A stretch of DNA of 64,000 bases, from the NCBI GenBank assembly GCA_022841915.1, contig JALHQN010000004.1:186001-250000 (forward strand), read 5' to 3'. Below the pieces are notes generated by a model. The model did not search any database. It was given only the letters and a program-made list of their open reading frames with translations, and was not told the DNA's origin. This document shows, in pieces, positions 9,504 to 18,268 of the stretch; positions within the stretch are counted from its first letter, which is position 1, and each line of letters opens with the position of its first letter. Made by a program: the position numbers and the translations under genes. This stretch comes from Burkholderiales bacterium. Lineage in GTDB: Bacteria > Pseudomonadota > Gammaproteobacteria > Burkholderiales > WYBJ01.

Positions 9504-10484
9504 TCATCGCACCTTGACGTTCGCCGCCTCGATGACCTTGGTGTAGTTGGCGAACTCGGACTTGATGAACGCCGCGAATTGGTCGGGACCGGAAACGAAG
9601 GGCTGCACACCTTGCGCAGCGAGCCGATCCTTGAAGGCGGGTGTTCCCTGGATCTTGAGGATTTCACCGGCGAGCCTGTGCACGACGACCTGGGGCGTTC
9701 GGCCGGGCGCGACCACACCGAACCAGTTCCTCGCGTTGTAACCGGGGAGTCCGGCTTCCGCGAACGTCGGTACGTTCGGCAAGCTCGTCAATCGTTCCGA
9801 CCCGCCCACGCCCAAGGCCTTGAGCTTGCCGCTCTTGATGTGAGGCAGCACGGTAATGGCGTTGTTGAACGCCAGCGAGACCTCGCCGCCGATCAGCGCC
9901 GTCATGCCCGGACCGCCGCCCCGGTAGGGAATCGCCTTGATCCGGGTGCCGGCCAACACGTTGAATAGTTCCAGTGCCAGATGATTGGTGCCGCCGATGT
10001 TGGACACCGCCGCCTTGAAGTAGCTCGGCTTGGCTTTTGCCATCGCGATAAACGCCTTCAGATCGGGCGCGGCGACCGCAGCGTTGAGTACCAGAATGTA
10101 GTCCGTACTCACCAGCGTGGCGACGGGGACGAATTCGTTGATGAATGCGTCATAGACCTGGTTTGGGTGGAGGATCGGCCGGATCACGTGCGAGGCGGTC
10201 GCGAGCGCAATCGTATGGCCGTCGGGAGAGGCGCGCTGCAAAGCTTCCGCAGCGATCACGCCGTCGCCGCCGGCGCGATTGTCGACGACCACCTGCTGCC
10301 CCCAAGACGCGGTGAGGCCATCGCCGATCAGTCGGGCGACATAGCTGGTGCTGCCGCCGGGCGCATTGCCGACGATGAAGCGTATCGGGCGATTCGGATA
10401 GGTCGCTTGGGCGACCGCGGTTTCCGCGGCGAACAGCAGTGCCAATGCAGTGAGCACGTGCCTGGCGTGCAAGGATGATTTCAT
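9504..10484 (-). CDS. Bug-family receptor with Ser in the ligand loop
   Basis: A 326-residue exported protein with a signal peptide ending AVAQ. The loop that usually reads PGGxxD here reads PGGSTSYVAR, with Ser in place of Asp, a change shared in this window only with the receptor at 56630. Other landmarks are VDNRAGGDGVIAAEAL, SPDGHTIAL and IPYRGGGPGMTALIGG. GGGAGGAGG precedes the ATG at 10482-10484. It is the middle gene of the tandem Bug trio. The Ser change may alter ligand choice; that is inference. Confidence 0.9.
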   Translation of the reverse strand: MKSSLHARHVLTALALLFAAETAVAQATYPNRPIRFIVGNAPGGSTSYVARLIGDGLTASWGQQVVVDNRAGGDGVIAAEALQRASPDGHTIALATASHVIRPILHPNQVYDAFINEFVPVATLVSTDYILVLNAAVAAPDLKAFIAMAKAKPSYFKAAVSNIGGTNHLALELFNVLAGTRIKAIPYRGGGPGMTALIGGEVSLAFNNAITVLPHIKSGKLKALGVGGSERLTSLPNVPTFAEAGLPGYNARNWFGVVAPGRTPQVVVHRLAGEILKIQGTPAFKDRLAAQGVQPFVSGPDQFAAFIKSEFANYTKVIEAANVKVR

Positions 10485-10577
10485 CGGGGCCTCCTCCCGC
10501 GTGATGCTCCATGTTAGCCCGATTGGAGACCCGGGGCGTATCCGGCTGGCGCGTTTGCGCTGATGCGACTTGGCCTA

Positions 10578-11543
10578 CTACAGCGGCTTGAGGCCGATCG
10601 CCTCGATCAGCTTGGCCAGTCGCACGGTCTCCGTGCGCACGTGTTCGCCGAACTGTTGCGGGGTGCCTCCGATAGGCGTCCGGCCTTGGGAGGCGATGGT
10701 CTTCAGCAGTTCCGCTGACGCCAACGCCTTGTTCGCTTCGACATTCAACCGGGTCACGATATCGTGCGGTACACCGGCTGGCACCGCGATGCCGGCCCAT
10801 CCGCCGAATTGGTAGCCGGGCAGCCCGGATTCGTCGAGGGTTGGCAGTTCGGGGATGGCTGGCGAGCGTCGCAGCGAGGTGACGGCGAGGCCGCGGAATC
10901 GCCCCGCATGGACCATAGGCAGCATGGGCGCCATGTTGTCGCACAAGATGTCGATCTGTCCGGCGACGAGTTCGCCCAAGGCTTGCGGCGTGCCCCTGTA
11001 GGGAACGTGATTTATGGCGACGCCCGTGATGATCTTGAACAGTTCCATCGACAGGTGCGGAGTCGCGCCCGCGCCGGAACTGCCGAACGTCAATCGGCCG
11101 GGATGGGCGCGCGCGTGCTGGATCAGTTCAGTGACGGAGCCCACCGGCAGTGAATTCGACACTGCGAGCAGATTCACGCTGGTGAGGTACAGCATCACCG
11201 GCTGAAAATCTTTGGAGAAATCGTACGGGAGCCTCGTGTAGAGACTGGGATTCGAAGCTACCAGATTGGAGACGTAGGCGAAGGTGTAGCCGTCAGGCGT
11301 GGCGCGGGCCAGTGCTTCGTAGCCCAGAATGCCGCTTGCACCGGGGAGATTCTCGACCACGATGTGCTGGCGCAACTGCTTGCCGAGTTCGCGCGCGAGC
11401 GCGCGGGCATTGGCATCCGGACCGCCGCCGGCTGCAGACGGCACGATCAAACGCAGCGATTTGACGGGATACGCCTGCGAGTACGCGCTGCCGTGAACGC
11501 ACAACAGAATTTCGATGGCAACGAGCCACCACAGCTTGGCCAT
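10578..11543 (-). CDS. Bug-family receptor (first of the tandem trio)
   Basis: A 321-residue exported protein with a signal peptide ending SAYSQ. The ligand loop reads SAAGGGPDANAR, and the protein carries VVENLPGASGILG, TPDGYTFAYV and VPYRGTPQALGEL. A distinctive stretch, GQIDILCDN, recurs in the receptor at 61932, as does the LDESGLPGY segment, so these two are close paralogues. GAGGGG lies upstream of the ATG at 11541-11543. Confidence 0.9.
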   Translation of the reverse strand: MAKLWWLVAIEILLCVHGSAYSQAYPVKSLRLIVPSAAGGGPDANARALARELGKQLRQHIVVENLPGASGILGYEALARATPDGYTFAYVSNLVASNPSLYTRLPYDFSKDFQPVMLYLTSVNLLAVSNSLPVGSVTELIQHARAHPGRLTFGSSGAGATPHLSMELFKIITGVAINHVPYRGTPQALGELVAGQIDILCDNMAPMLPMVHAGRFRGLAVTSLRRSPAIPELPTLDESGLPGYQFGGWAGIAVPAGVPHDIVTRLNVEANKALASAELLKTIASQGRTPIGGTPQQFGEHVRTETVRLAKLIEAIGLKPL

Positions 11544-11745
11544 CGGGGGTTCCCCTCAGCGCAGCATGCAGACTTATGCAAATGTCCTCCGAATTGGCCG
11601 GAGCGTCAACACCAGGCGGGTACTTCGGCGAAAAAAATCCATCGTCGCCTGTTGATCCATTGTATGGACTGACGATCCGACGAATCGCATTACGCCTGCT
11701 GTTGATGGGGTGGGCGCTTTGCGCGCTCGCAGGGGGGCGACGATG

Positions 11746-12663
11746 TCATATCTCTTCCATCTGGAAGTCAGTCTTGCTGGCGGCACAGTCCGGGCAGTTC
11801 CAGGTATCGGGCACGTCCGACCAGTGCGTTCCCGGTGCGATACCTTCTTCCGGCATGCCCTTGGTCTCGTCGTAGACGAACGCGCACAGCACGCAGCGCC
11901 ACGTCTTGTAGCACTTATCGCTGCGCGCGGACGCGACGGCGATCGGCGCATCGTACCGCGGAAAATGAAGAACGAGGGCATCGAGCCCTTCGGCACCGGC
12001 CTTGATCGACAGGCAAGGCTCGTCGGGCGCGATGTAGCCGATCGCGAGCGCGCGCCGTGTCTTGCCCTCGTGTTCAAGGCTGCCTCGTAGGGCCACCAGA
12101 TACTGGCCCCCCGTGCCGCTCGGGTCCGGCAGTGCCGTTGTCGTGTTCGGCTTCATCCGTAGCGCGTAGGCGGCAAGTCCGCGCTCGTCCCTGATGCCGG
12201 GCAGCGGGTTGAGGCAGGCGTCGCCGGCCGGTTCCATGAACTCGGCGAGCTCGGAGATCTGCCAGGGATTGCGGCCGACGGCCTGCTCGAGTTTTTCGCG
12301 CTGCTCGGGAATGAACTGCGCGCCTTCGCCATCCCGCCGGGCACGGAGCGTCATCCAGGCGATCCCTTGTTCGTTGGCCGTGATCGGGCCGTAGGGCGTC
12401 AGGGCGCGCGAGAAGTGGACGGTGCAGGGCTGCACGGCATGCTTGCCCAGCGTGCCGCCGCCACTTGTGATCACTTGGAATTGATCCACATCATGGAAGT
12501 GCGTGCGCAGATGCCGATGTGGTGTGTTCTCTACCAGGAACGCTTGCGGCAGGCGCGTGCCCTTGGGCGGCTGCATGAAGCTCGTGTCCCAGCGCGTGCC
12601 CCCCTTGACTTCATGGGGGATGCGCGTCTGAGTCAATGCTTCATAGGCGATGACGGTGGCCAC
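11746..12663 (-). CDS. Degenerate cupin domain fused to a C-terminal rubredoxin
   Basis: A 305-residue two-part protein. The last ~55 residues are a complete rubredoxin: the iron ligands come from WRCVLCAFVYDE and WNCPDCAASKTDF, with GIAPGTHWSDVPDTW between them. The first ~240 residues look like a cupin-type barrel, with THFHDVDQFQV resembling the HxHx(3-4)E cupin motif but with Gln where Glu is usual. Rubredoxins pass single electrons to oxygenases or peroxide-reducing enzymes; fusion suggests the N-terminal part is redox linked. I chose GTG at 12661-12663 because AGAGGAGA lies upstream; an in-frame ATG at 12700 lacks such a site. No rubredoxin reductase is adjacent. Confidence 0.8.
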   Translation of the reverse strand: MATVIAYEALTQTRIPHEVKGGTRWDTSFMQPPKGTRLPQAFLVENTPHRHLRTHFHDVDQFQVITSGGGTLGKHAVQPCTVHFSRALTPYGPITANEQGIAWMTLRARRDGEGAQFIPEQREKLEQAVGRNPWQISELAEFMEPAGDACLNPLPGIRDERGLAAYALRMKPNTTTALPDPSGTGGQYLVALRGSLEHEGKTRRALAIGYIAPDEPCLSIKAGAEGLDALVLHFPRYDAPIAVASARSDKCYKTWRCVLCAFVYDETKGMPEEGIAPGTHWSDVPDTWNCPDCAASKTDFQMEEI

Positions 12664-12873
12664 GACGATCTCCTCTGCGAACCGGATGGATGCGATGTCC
12701 ATGCGTGGGGAGGGGTGAAGCCCGCAAGGCGTTCAGACCTCCGTGGATCAGTATGCGCGACGCAGCCCGTCGCAACCGCATCATGACAGCGCTTGCACGT
12801 TACTATTGCACATTCCGCAGCGCGCGGGTGAACATCGCAGCCGAACATCGTCTCCACGGATTGCAGAACATCA

Positions 12874-14136
12874 ATGACTGCCACCACAGCCACTACCGCG
12901 GGCATGCTGAGCCCTTATCGTGTCCTCGACCTGACCGACGAGCGAGGGCTGCTGTGCGGCCGGATCCTCGGGGATCTGGGCGCCGACGTGATTCAAATCG
13001 AGCCGCCCGGCGGCAGCACGGCGCGCCGCCTCGCGCCCTTCTATCGCGACGAGCCGACGGCCGAGAACAGTCTCTACTGGTGGGCATACGCGGCCAACAA
13101 GCGCGGCATCACGCTCGATGTCGCCTGTGCCGACGGGCAAGCGCTACTGAAGCGTCTGGTCGCCTCGGCGCACTTCCTGATCGAGTCGGGGCGTCCTGGC
13201 GAAATGGCGGCCATGGGCTTGAGCTACGAGACGCTGGCGAAGATCAATCCCCAGCTCATCGTGGTGTCGATCACGCCCTTCGGCCAGACCGGTCCCTATG
13301 CCGACTATCTCGCCTCGGATCTGGTCGGGATGGGCATGGGAGGCTTCATGTACGTCACCGGCGAGCCGGATCGCGCGCCGATGCGCGTCGGCTTTCCGCA
13401 TTTCTACCTGCACGGCTCGGCGGCCGGAGCGGCGGGCGCGATGCTCGCGCACTCGCAGCGTGTGCTGACTGGCGAAGGTCAGCACATCGACGTGTCGTGC
13501 CAGGAGTCGGTGGCCCGGGCCCTGGCGAATTCGCTCGCAGGCTACGTCGTCGAGGGCGCGGTGATCATGCGCCAAGGCTCGTACCGCCAGACCGGCGCCG
13601 ATGCCTACATGCGCATCACCTGGCCATGCAAGGACGGCTTCGTCAATTTTCAATTCTCGGGCGGCTCCTCGTCGGGGCAGAGCGTCAACAACTTCGTGCG
13701 CTGGATGGCCGACGAAGGCATGCCCGACGAATACATGCTGAGCCTCGATTTCAAGGCCATGGGCTACGGCGCGGTCAACAAGGAAACGATGGACCGCATC
13801 GTGCCGCCGGTCTCCCGGTTCATCAGGGAGCGCACCAAGCAGCAGCTCTTCGACGGCGCGATCGAGCGGCGCATCCTGCTCTTTCCGGTGGCCACGCTGG
13901 CGGACATCCGCGAAAACACGCAGCTCGAAGCGCGGCAGTTCTTCCGCACAGAGCGCTCCCCCGAGTTCGATGCCGATCTCACGCTGCTCGGGCCGTTCGC
14001 GCGCGCGAGCGCCACGCCGCTCAAGGGTGGCAGCATGCCGCCTCGCGTGGGCCAGCACAACGCCGAGATCTACGTGCGGGAACTCGGATTGACCCCTAGC
14101 GACCTCGTCGGCCTGGCCGGCGCGGGCGTGATCTGA
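12874..14136 (+). CDS. Family III CoA-transferase-like subunit lacking the catalytic Asp
   Basis: A 420-residue CaiB/BaiF-fold protein: YRVLDLTDERG, LGDLGADVIQIEPPGG, NKRGITLDV, SITPFGQTGPYADY and TGEGQHIDVSCQES. In active family members an Asp lies 20 residues before the TGxG motif; here the aligned residue is Tyr (HFYLHG). The next gene starts 11 bases downstream and keeps the Asp, so the two probably form a heteromeric enzyme, as known for two-subunit family III transferases such as BbsEF. The start ATG at 12874 has a weak ribosome-binding site. The substrate is unknown. Confidence 0.87.
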   Translation: MTATTATTAGMLSPYRVLDLTDERGLLCGRILGDLGADVIQIEPPGGSTARRLAPFYRDEPTAENSLYWWAYAANKRGITLDVACADGQALLKRLVASAHFLIESGRPGEMAAMGLSYETLAKINPQLIVVSITPFGQTGPYADYLASDLVGMGMGGFMYVTGEPDRAPMRVGFPHFYLHGSAAGAAGAMLAHSQRVLTGEGQHIDVSCQESVARALANSLAGYVVEGAVIMRQGSYRQTGADAYMRITWPCKDGFVNFQFSGGSSSGQSVNNFVRWMADEGMPDEYMLSLDFKAMGYGAVNKETMDRIVPPVSRFIRERTKQQLFDGAIERRILLFPVATLADIRENTQLEARQFFRTERSPEFDADLTLLGPFARASATPLKGGSMPPRVGQHNAEIYVRELGLTPSDLVGLAGAGVI

Positions 14137-14147
14137 AGAGACCACTC

Positions 14148-15383
14148 ATGAAGCGCCCTCTGGAGAATCTCAAGGTACTGGACTTCTGCTGGGTCGTCGC
14201 AGGTCCGATGACGACTGGATATCTCGCCGAGTATGGTGCGACGGTCGTTCGGGTCGAGTCGCGCCGGCGGCCGGATCCGCTGACGACATCGCCGCCGTCA
14301 CGCGGCAAGGACGGCGTGCGCAGCGGCTATTACGCCAACTACAGCGCGAACAAGTATGCGCTGGGGCTCAACCTCGGCGATCCCAGGGCCATCGCGATCG
14401 TCAAGCGCATGGTCGAATGGGCGGATCTCGTCAGCGAGAATTTCACGCCCGGCACGATGGAGCGGCTGGGGCTGGGGTACGACGAGCTGCGCAAGATCAA
14501 GCCCGACCTGGTGATGTTCAGCAGTTCCATGCTCGGTCGCGGCGGGGCGCTCTCCAAGCTGCCCGGTTTCGGCGCGGTGCTCTCGTCCTTGAGCGGCATG
14601 ACGGCCATCACCGGCTGGGCCGATGGCGATCCGACCAATCCTTACGGCGCGTATACCGATTTCATCGCGCCTCGCTTCGGCTGTGCCGCGATGCTCGCCG
14701 CGCTCGACCATCGGCGCCGCACCGGCGAAGGCCAGCACATCGACATGTCGCAGCTCGAATCGGCGCTGCAGTTCATCGCGCCGCTCGTGCTCGACTACGC
14801 CAACAACGGGCGCGAAGGCCGGCGCACCGGCAACCGCCACGAAGCCGCTGCCCCTCATGGAGCCTTTCCTTGCAAGGGCGAGGATCGCTGGGTGACGATT
14901 ACCTGCATGAACGACGCTCAGTGGCTCGCGCTTCGCGGCGCGCTCGGCGACCCTGCGTGGATGCAGGAGGCGCGCTTCCAGACCTTGCTCGGACGCAAGC
15001 ACGACGAAGACGAGCTCGAAGCCAGGCTTGCCGAGATCACCCAAAGCTGGGAGCCCGAGGCGCTCATGCACGCCCTGCAGGCGGCAGGCGTGCCAGCGGG
15101 TCTGGTGCTGTCGAACAAGGGCGTGATCGAGGATCCGCAGCTCGGGCACCGCGGTCATTTCGTCTACTACGACAAGCCCCAGATCGGCCGCCACCCGGTG
15201 CAGCGTTCGGAGTTCCGGCTGTCGAAGGCGGAGGCTGCGAAGAACTGGCCCACGCCCTTCATCGGCGAGCACACGCGCCATGTGTGCCGCGAGATCCTCG
15301 GCATGAGCGAAGCCGAGATCGATCCGCTGATCGCCGATGGGGTGCTCGAGGTGCCCGATGCGGCGCTGCTGGCCGGCGGTTGA
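14148..15383 (+). CDS. Family III CoA-transferase, catalytic subunit of the pair
   Basis: A 411-residue CaiB/BaiF enzyme. It retains the catalytic Asp in GAYTDFIAP, exactly 20 residues before TGEGQHIDMSQLES. Other landmarks are VVAGPMTTGYLAEYGATVV, NKYALGLNL and LGLGYDELRKIKPDLVMF. It starts 11 bases after the upstream gene, with GAAGAGA as ribosome-binding site, so translation is probably coupled. Together with the preceding Asp-less partner it likely forms one CoA-transferase. No binding protein gene is linked on this strand. Confidence 0.9.
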   Translation: MKRPLENLKVLDFCWVVAGPMTTGYLAEYGATVVRVESRRRPDPLTTSPPSRGKDGVRSGYYANYSANKYALGLNLGDPRAIAIVKRMVEWADLVSENFTPGTMERLGLGYDELRKIKPDLVMFSSSMLGRGGALSKLPGFGAVLSSLSGMTAITGWADGDPTNPYGAYTDFIAPRFGCAAMLAALDHRRRTGEGQHIDMSQLESALQFIAPLVLDYANNGREGRRTGNRHEAAAPHGAFPCKGEDRWVTITCMNDAQWLALRGALGDPAWMQEARFQTLLGRKHDEDELEARLAEITQSWEPEALMHALQAAGVPAGLVLSNKGVIEDPQLGHRGHFVYYDKPQIGRHPVQRSEFRLSKAEAAKNWPTPFIGEHTRHVCREILGMSEAEIDPLIADGVLEVPDAALLAGG

Positions 15384-15639
15384 GGAGGCTGCGGCGCGCG
15401 TGCCGGGCTCGAGCAAGCGGCGGGCCAAGCGAGGTCACCAATGATCTTGCCGCTAAGCTCGAACTTCGATATACGCGCGATCGGATGGCCGCCCGCGACG
15501 CCGATTGCGTTCGGATTCGAACGTCGTTTCGCAGTCGACGGACGCTGGGCGTCGCGGATTTCGTCGAAAGCGCGAGAATGCTCCCGATCGCCCGCGCATG
15601 CGCGCGGAACCAGTGACCGAGGAGAGCACCTAAAGAGAC

Positions 15640-16260
15640 ATGACGACTATCCCGATGTCACTGATTCGTTTTCTGGCTGCGTTCATCCTGCTGGTAGCTT
15701 GGAGTTCAGCAATGGCCATCGAAGAACCCCGCTACTCGGTGGTCCGCAGCTACGATGTGTTCGAGGTGCGCCGCTACGAAGGCTATCTGGTGGCCGAAAC
15801 GACCGTGCGCGCCAGCGCCGACGGGGCTGCCAATCAGGGCTTTCGCATCTTGGCCGACTACATATTCGGCGGCAACAAAGGGGCTCGCAAGATCGAGATG
15901 ACTGCTCCCGTCGCACAGGCTTCCACCAAGATCGCCATGACGGCTCCGGTGGCGCAGAGCGCGAGCGGGGATGCTTTCGTCATTGAGTTCGCCATGCCTT
16001 CGCAATGGACGCTGGAAACCCTTCCGGAACCGCTGGATGCGAGAGTTCGCCTCCGGGCTGTGCCAGCCCGAACGTTGGCCGTCATCCGCTACTCGGGAAC
16101 GTGGTCGCAGAGCCGCTACGAGGAACATCTGAAGAAGTTGCAGGACGCACTCGTCCAAGCCGGCTTGCGTTGGCAGGGCGAGCCGGTGTGGGCGCGATTC
16201 GATCCGCCCTGGAAGCCTTGGTTCATGCGCCGCAACGAGATCTGGCTCGCACTCGACTGA
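15640..16260 (+). CDS. SOUL-family heme-binding protein
   Basis: A 206-residue exported protein. A signal peptide (about residues 1-26, ending SSAMA) precedes the SOUL domain: EEPRYSVVRSYDVFEVRRYE, then FRILADYIFGGNKG, a doubled KIEMTAPVAQ / KIAMTAPVAQ segment, and FAMPSQWTLETLPEP. The C-terminus (PWKPWFMRRNEIWLAL) is the usual SOUL ending. SOUL proteins bind heme or related tetrapyrroles, but the bacterial role is unsettled. It stands alone, 256 bases after the CoA-transferase pair. Confidence 0.9.
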   Translation: MTTIPMSLIRFLAAFILLVAWSSAMAIEEPRYSVVRSYDVFEVRRYEGYLVAETTVRASADGAANQGFRILADYIFGGNKGARKIEMTAPVAQASTKIAMTAPVAQSASGDAFVIEFAMPSQWTLETLPEPLDARVRLRAVPARTLAVIRYSGTWSQSRYEEHLKKLQDALVQAGLRWQGEPVWARFDPPWKPWFMRRNEIWLALD

Positions 16261-16654
16261 CGGTCGCATCGCATCGTCTTGGCGGCGGGGTAGGCGAGTT
16301 CGACCCATTGCGGTGGGTTCATTGTGCACCGTCTCTGCCGATGTCGCAGCCTGACAAGGCTGCCTGACGCGAGAAGGAGTTTCGCTGCCACTCGAAGGCT
16401 GTCGCCTTGCATGTGGGCGCTCGGGCGAGACATTCATCGCGCCTGCGATAGCCCGCTGTCGGCTCTCCTGCCCGGAGCATTTCCGGCAACCGGCAATTCG
16501 TAGCGATCGGTCGGCTGCCGAGCAATAGGCGTTCGAGGAGCCTCAGATCGATTGATCTGAATCAGCATGCGACCCGGCCATGGGTGCTAGAAATGAATTG
16601 ATATCGAAACACTATCCATGTCACGCCATGTCACCGTTTGGGCTGGGAGCAAGA
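16261..16654. other. Intergenic region upstream of the PEP-CTERM gene
   Basis: No gene is supported in these 394 bases. A weak hairpin (ACCCA/TGGGT, 16303-16318) could end the SOUL transcript. A 7-bp inverted repeat at 16543-16560 is listed separately. I found no convincing sigma-54 -24/-12 pair. Confidence 0.6.
16543..16560. promoter_or_regulatory. Inverted repeat TCAGATC-N4-GATCTGA
   Basis: A perfect 7-bp inverted repeat with a 4-base spacer lies 95 bases upstream of the PEP-CTERM gene start. Its size and spacing fit an operator for a dimeric regulator, but no matching regulator gene is known here. Confidence 0.35.
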
Positions 16655-17644
16655 ATGTCCACTGAAATTCAAAAGTCGCGCCATGTCTCGCATGCCTCGA
16701 AACTGCGTTGGATCCTTGCTGTGGCGGTGTTCGGTCTGAGCGCTGGTGCGTTGGCGCAGCCTGTGTCATTCGGCACAGGCTGTACGTTCTCCGGTAACAC
16801 CCTAGCCCAGGGTGGACCCGTCGGCGCCATCCTCGGCAACGACAGGTCGTTCACCGGGACTACTTGCAGCGGCGGAACCGCCGAGTCTCGCGGCACGGTC
16901 TATGGTGCCCGTTGGACCGGCGACGACTACTTCGATTACAGCTTCGCTCAGCGCGCGCTGACCGATGCGGGCGCGACCGCCGGGTTCGGCACGCTACGCG
17001 CCTCTTCGCACTCGGCGGCCCAATCTTCGCCCAAGGAATGGTGGTACACCGACAACACCGGCGAGTCGCGGGTGATCGTCAACGAGTACTTGGCCTACGG
17101 GACGTCCTCGGCCACAGCCAGTTGGTACGACCGGCTGGTGGTGGACCAGGGCACAGCGCCCTACGGTCCCATCGTCCTGCGCTATACGCTTCAGCTAAGC
17201 GGCAGCGAAGGCATCACGTTGGAAGCCGCAGGCAAGGCCGATATCCATGCGCGCTTCATCGTCGACGACGATCGCAACATCAGCGACCGGACGATCAGCC
17301 TGGACGCGCCCGGCACGTATTCGTTCACCGCAGGCTACTTCCCCGGGACCGAAATCAAGCTCTACGGCGACCTCACGGCGACCACCGAGGTACGCGCGGG
17401 CGGGCGCTACCTCAGTGGCTCGGGCGGCTGGATCGTCGGCAATTACATCGCGGAAGCCGAGGCCACCGCGAACGCTTCCAATACGGCGGGCTTCCAGATC
17501 GAGGTGCTGACCGTCGGGGCCGGATACAGCACAGACAGCGGGCGAACGTACATCACGATGGTGCCCGAGCCTTCGAGCGTGGCAATGTTCGGCTTCGGTG
17601 GCGCATTGGTGCTGCTGGCGGCAATGCGGCGGCGGGCCGCCTAG
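16655..17644 (+). CDS. PEP-CTERM sorting-domain exoprotein
   Basis: A 329-residue secreted protein. An N-terminal hydrophobic stretch (WILAVAVFGLSAGALAQ) is the signal peptide. The C-terminus has the full PEP-CTERM signal: VPEPSSVAMFG, a hydrophobic segment, and a basic tail AMRRRAA. Such proteins are recognised by exosortase (EpsH-type) and are tied to exopolysaccharide and floc or biofilm formation. The middle is rich in Gly, Ser, Thr and Ala and is probably beta-rich; I do not recognise its family. I chose ATG 16655 because GGGAG precedes it. No exosortase is in the window. Confidence 0.88.
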   Translation: MSTEIQKSRHVSHASKLRWILAVAVFGLSAGALAQPVSFGTGCTFSGNTLAQGGPVGAILGNDRSFTGTTCSGGTAESRGTVYGARWTGDDYFDYSFAQRALTDAGATAGFGTLRASSHSAAQSSPKEWWYTDNTGESRVIVNEYLAYGTSSATASWYDRLVVDQGTAPYGPIVLRYTLQLSGSEGITLEAAGKADIHARFIVDDDRNISDRTISLDAPGTYSFTAGYFPGTEIKLYGDLTATTEVRAGGRYLSGSGGWIVGNYIAEAEATANASNTAGFQIEVLTVGAGYSTDSGRTYITMVPEPSSVAMFGFGGALVLLAAMRRRAA

Positions 17645-17670
17645 AAAGCGCTATCGCTGCCTATGCTGCT

Positions 17671-17695
17671 CGCCCGCCCGGAACGCCGGCGGGCG
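17671..17695. terminator. Hairpin after the PEP-CTERM gene
   Basis: An 8-bp stem (CGCCCGCC with GGCGGGCG) with a 9-base loop lies 27 bases past the stop codon and ahead of a convergent gene. No T-run follows. Confidence 0.45.
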
Positions 17696-17788
17696 CGTCC
17701 CTCTTCGGTCCCTGCGTACATCGCGCAGCGTCGCCTGCCGGAGGATCCGGGTGAAGTCGCTGGAGCTTGGCGGGGCGGTTGTTGGCCG

Positions 17789-18268
17789 TCACTCTACCCA
17801 GCTTCCACGCACCTTCTCCACTTCCAGAGCCAGTGCGCGATGAATAGAGGTGAATTCCGCATCGTTGGATGCCGCGTAGAACTGCGCCCAGCCATCATCG
17901 ACGAGGTAGCGAATTCTCGCGTAGTTCCTCCGCCGATTGAGGTGGAGTTCAGGCACCTTGGTTTGGCTGATTGCTGCAGTCAGAGCACCGCTGATAAGCG
18001 GCAAAACGATCGCTAGGACCCAGAGGAGGTTCTGAGATGTAGCGAGAGCGGTCTTGAGGCTTTCGTTGCCCAACATCGCTGAAGCAACGGAGCCAGCAAG
18101 GGCAACCACCAAGGACATGATCTGCAGAGCACGCCAGGTAAAGAAATTGAATTTTGTTCCGCCTGCCGCCGCTGGCGCTTCGACTCGTTCTATTTCCGCG
18201 ATGTATGCGGCAAGTGCGTCCTTGGGCGTGGCTGCCTTCGGCAGGCTTTGCGGTTCAGTCACGTTCAC
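17789..18268 (-). CDS. Small two-TM membrane protein, SLATT/DUF4231-like
   Basis: A 159-residue protein with two membrane helices (around ALQIMSLVVALAGSVASAML and NLLWVLAIVLPLISGALTA) flanked by cytoplasmic N- and C-terminal parts. The C-terminal half carries NRRRNYARIRYLVDDGW and a final acidic helix. The layout resembles SLATT/DUF4231 proteins, some of which are predicted pore-forming partners of nucleotide-sensing or defence systems, but no partner gene is next to it. The start is GTG (18266-18268); a second GTG two codons later fits the GAGGAG ribosome-binding site better. Function unknown. Confidence 0.6.
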   Translation of the reverse strand: MNVTEPQSLPKAATPKDALAAYIAEIERVEAPAAAGGTKFNFFTWRALQIMSLVVALAGSVASAMLGNESLKTALATSQNLLWVLAIVLPLISGALTAAISQTKVPELHLNRRRNYARIRYLVDDGWAQFYAASNDAEFTSIHRALALEVEKVRGSWVE

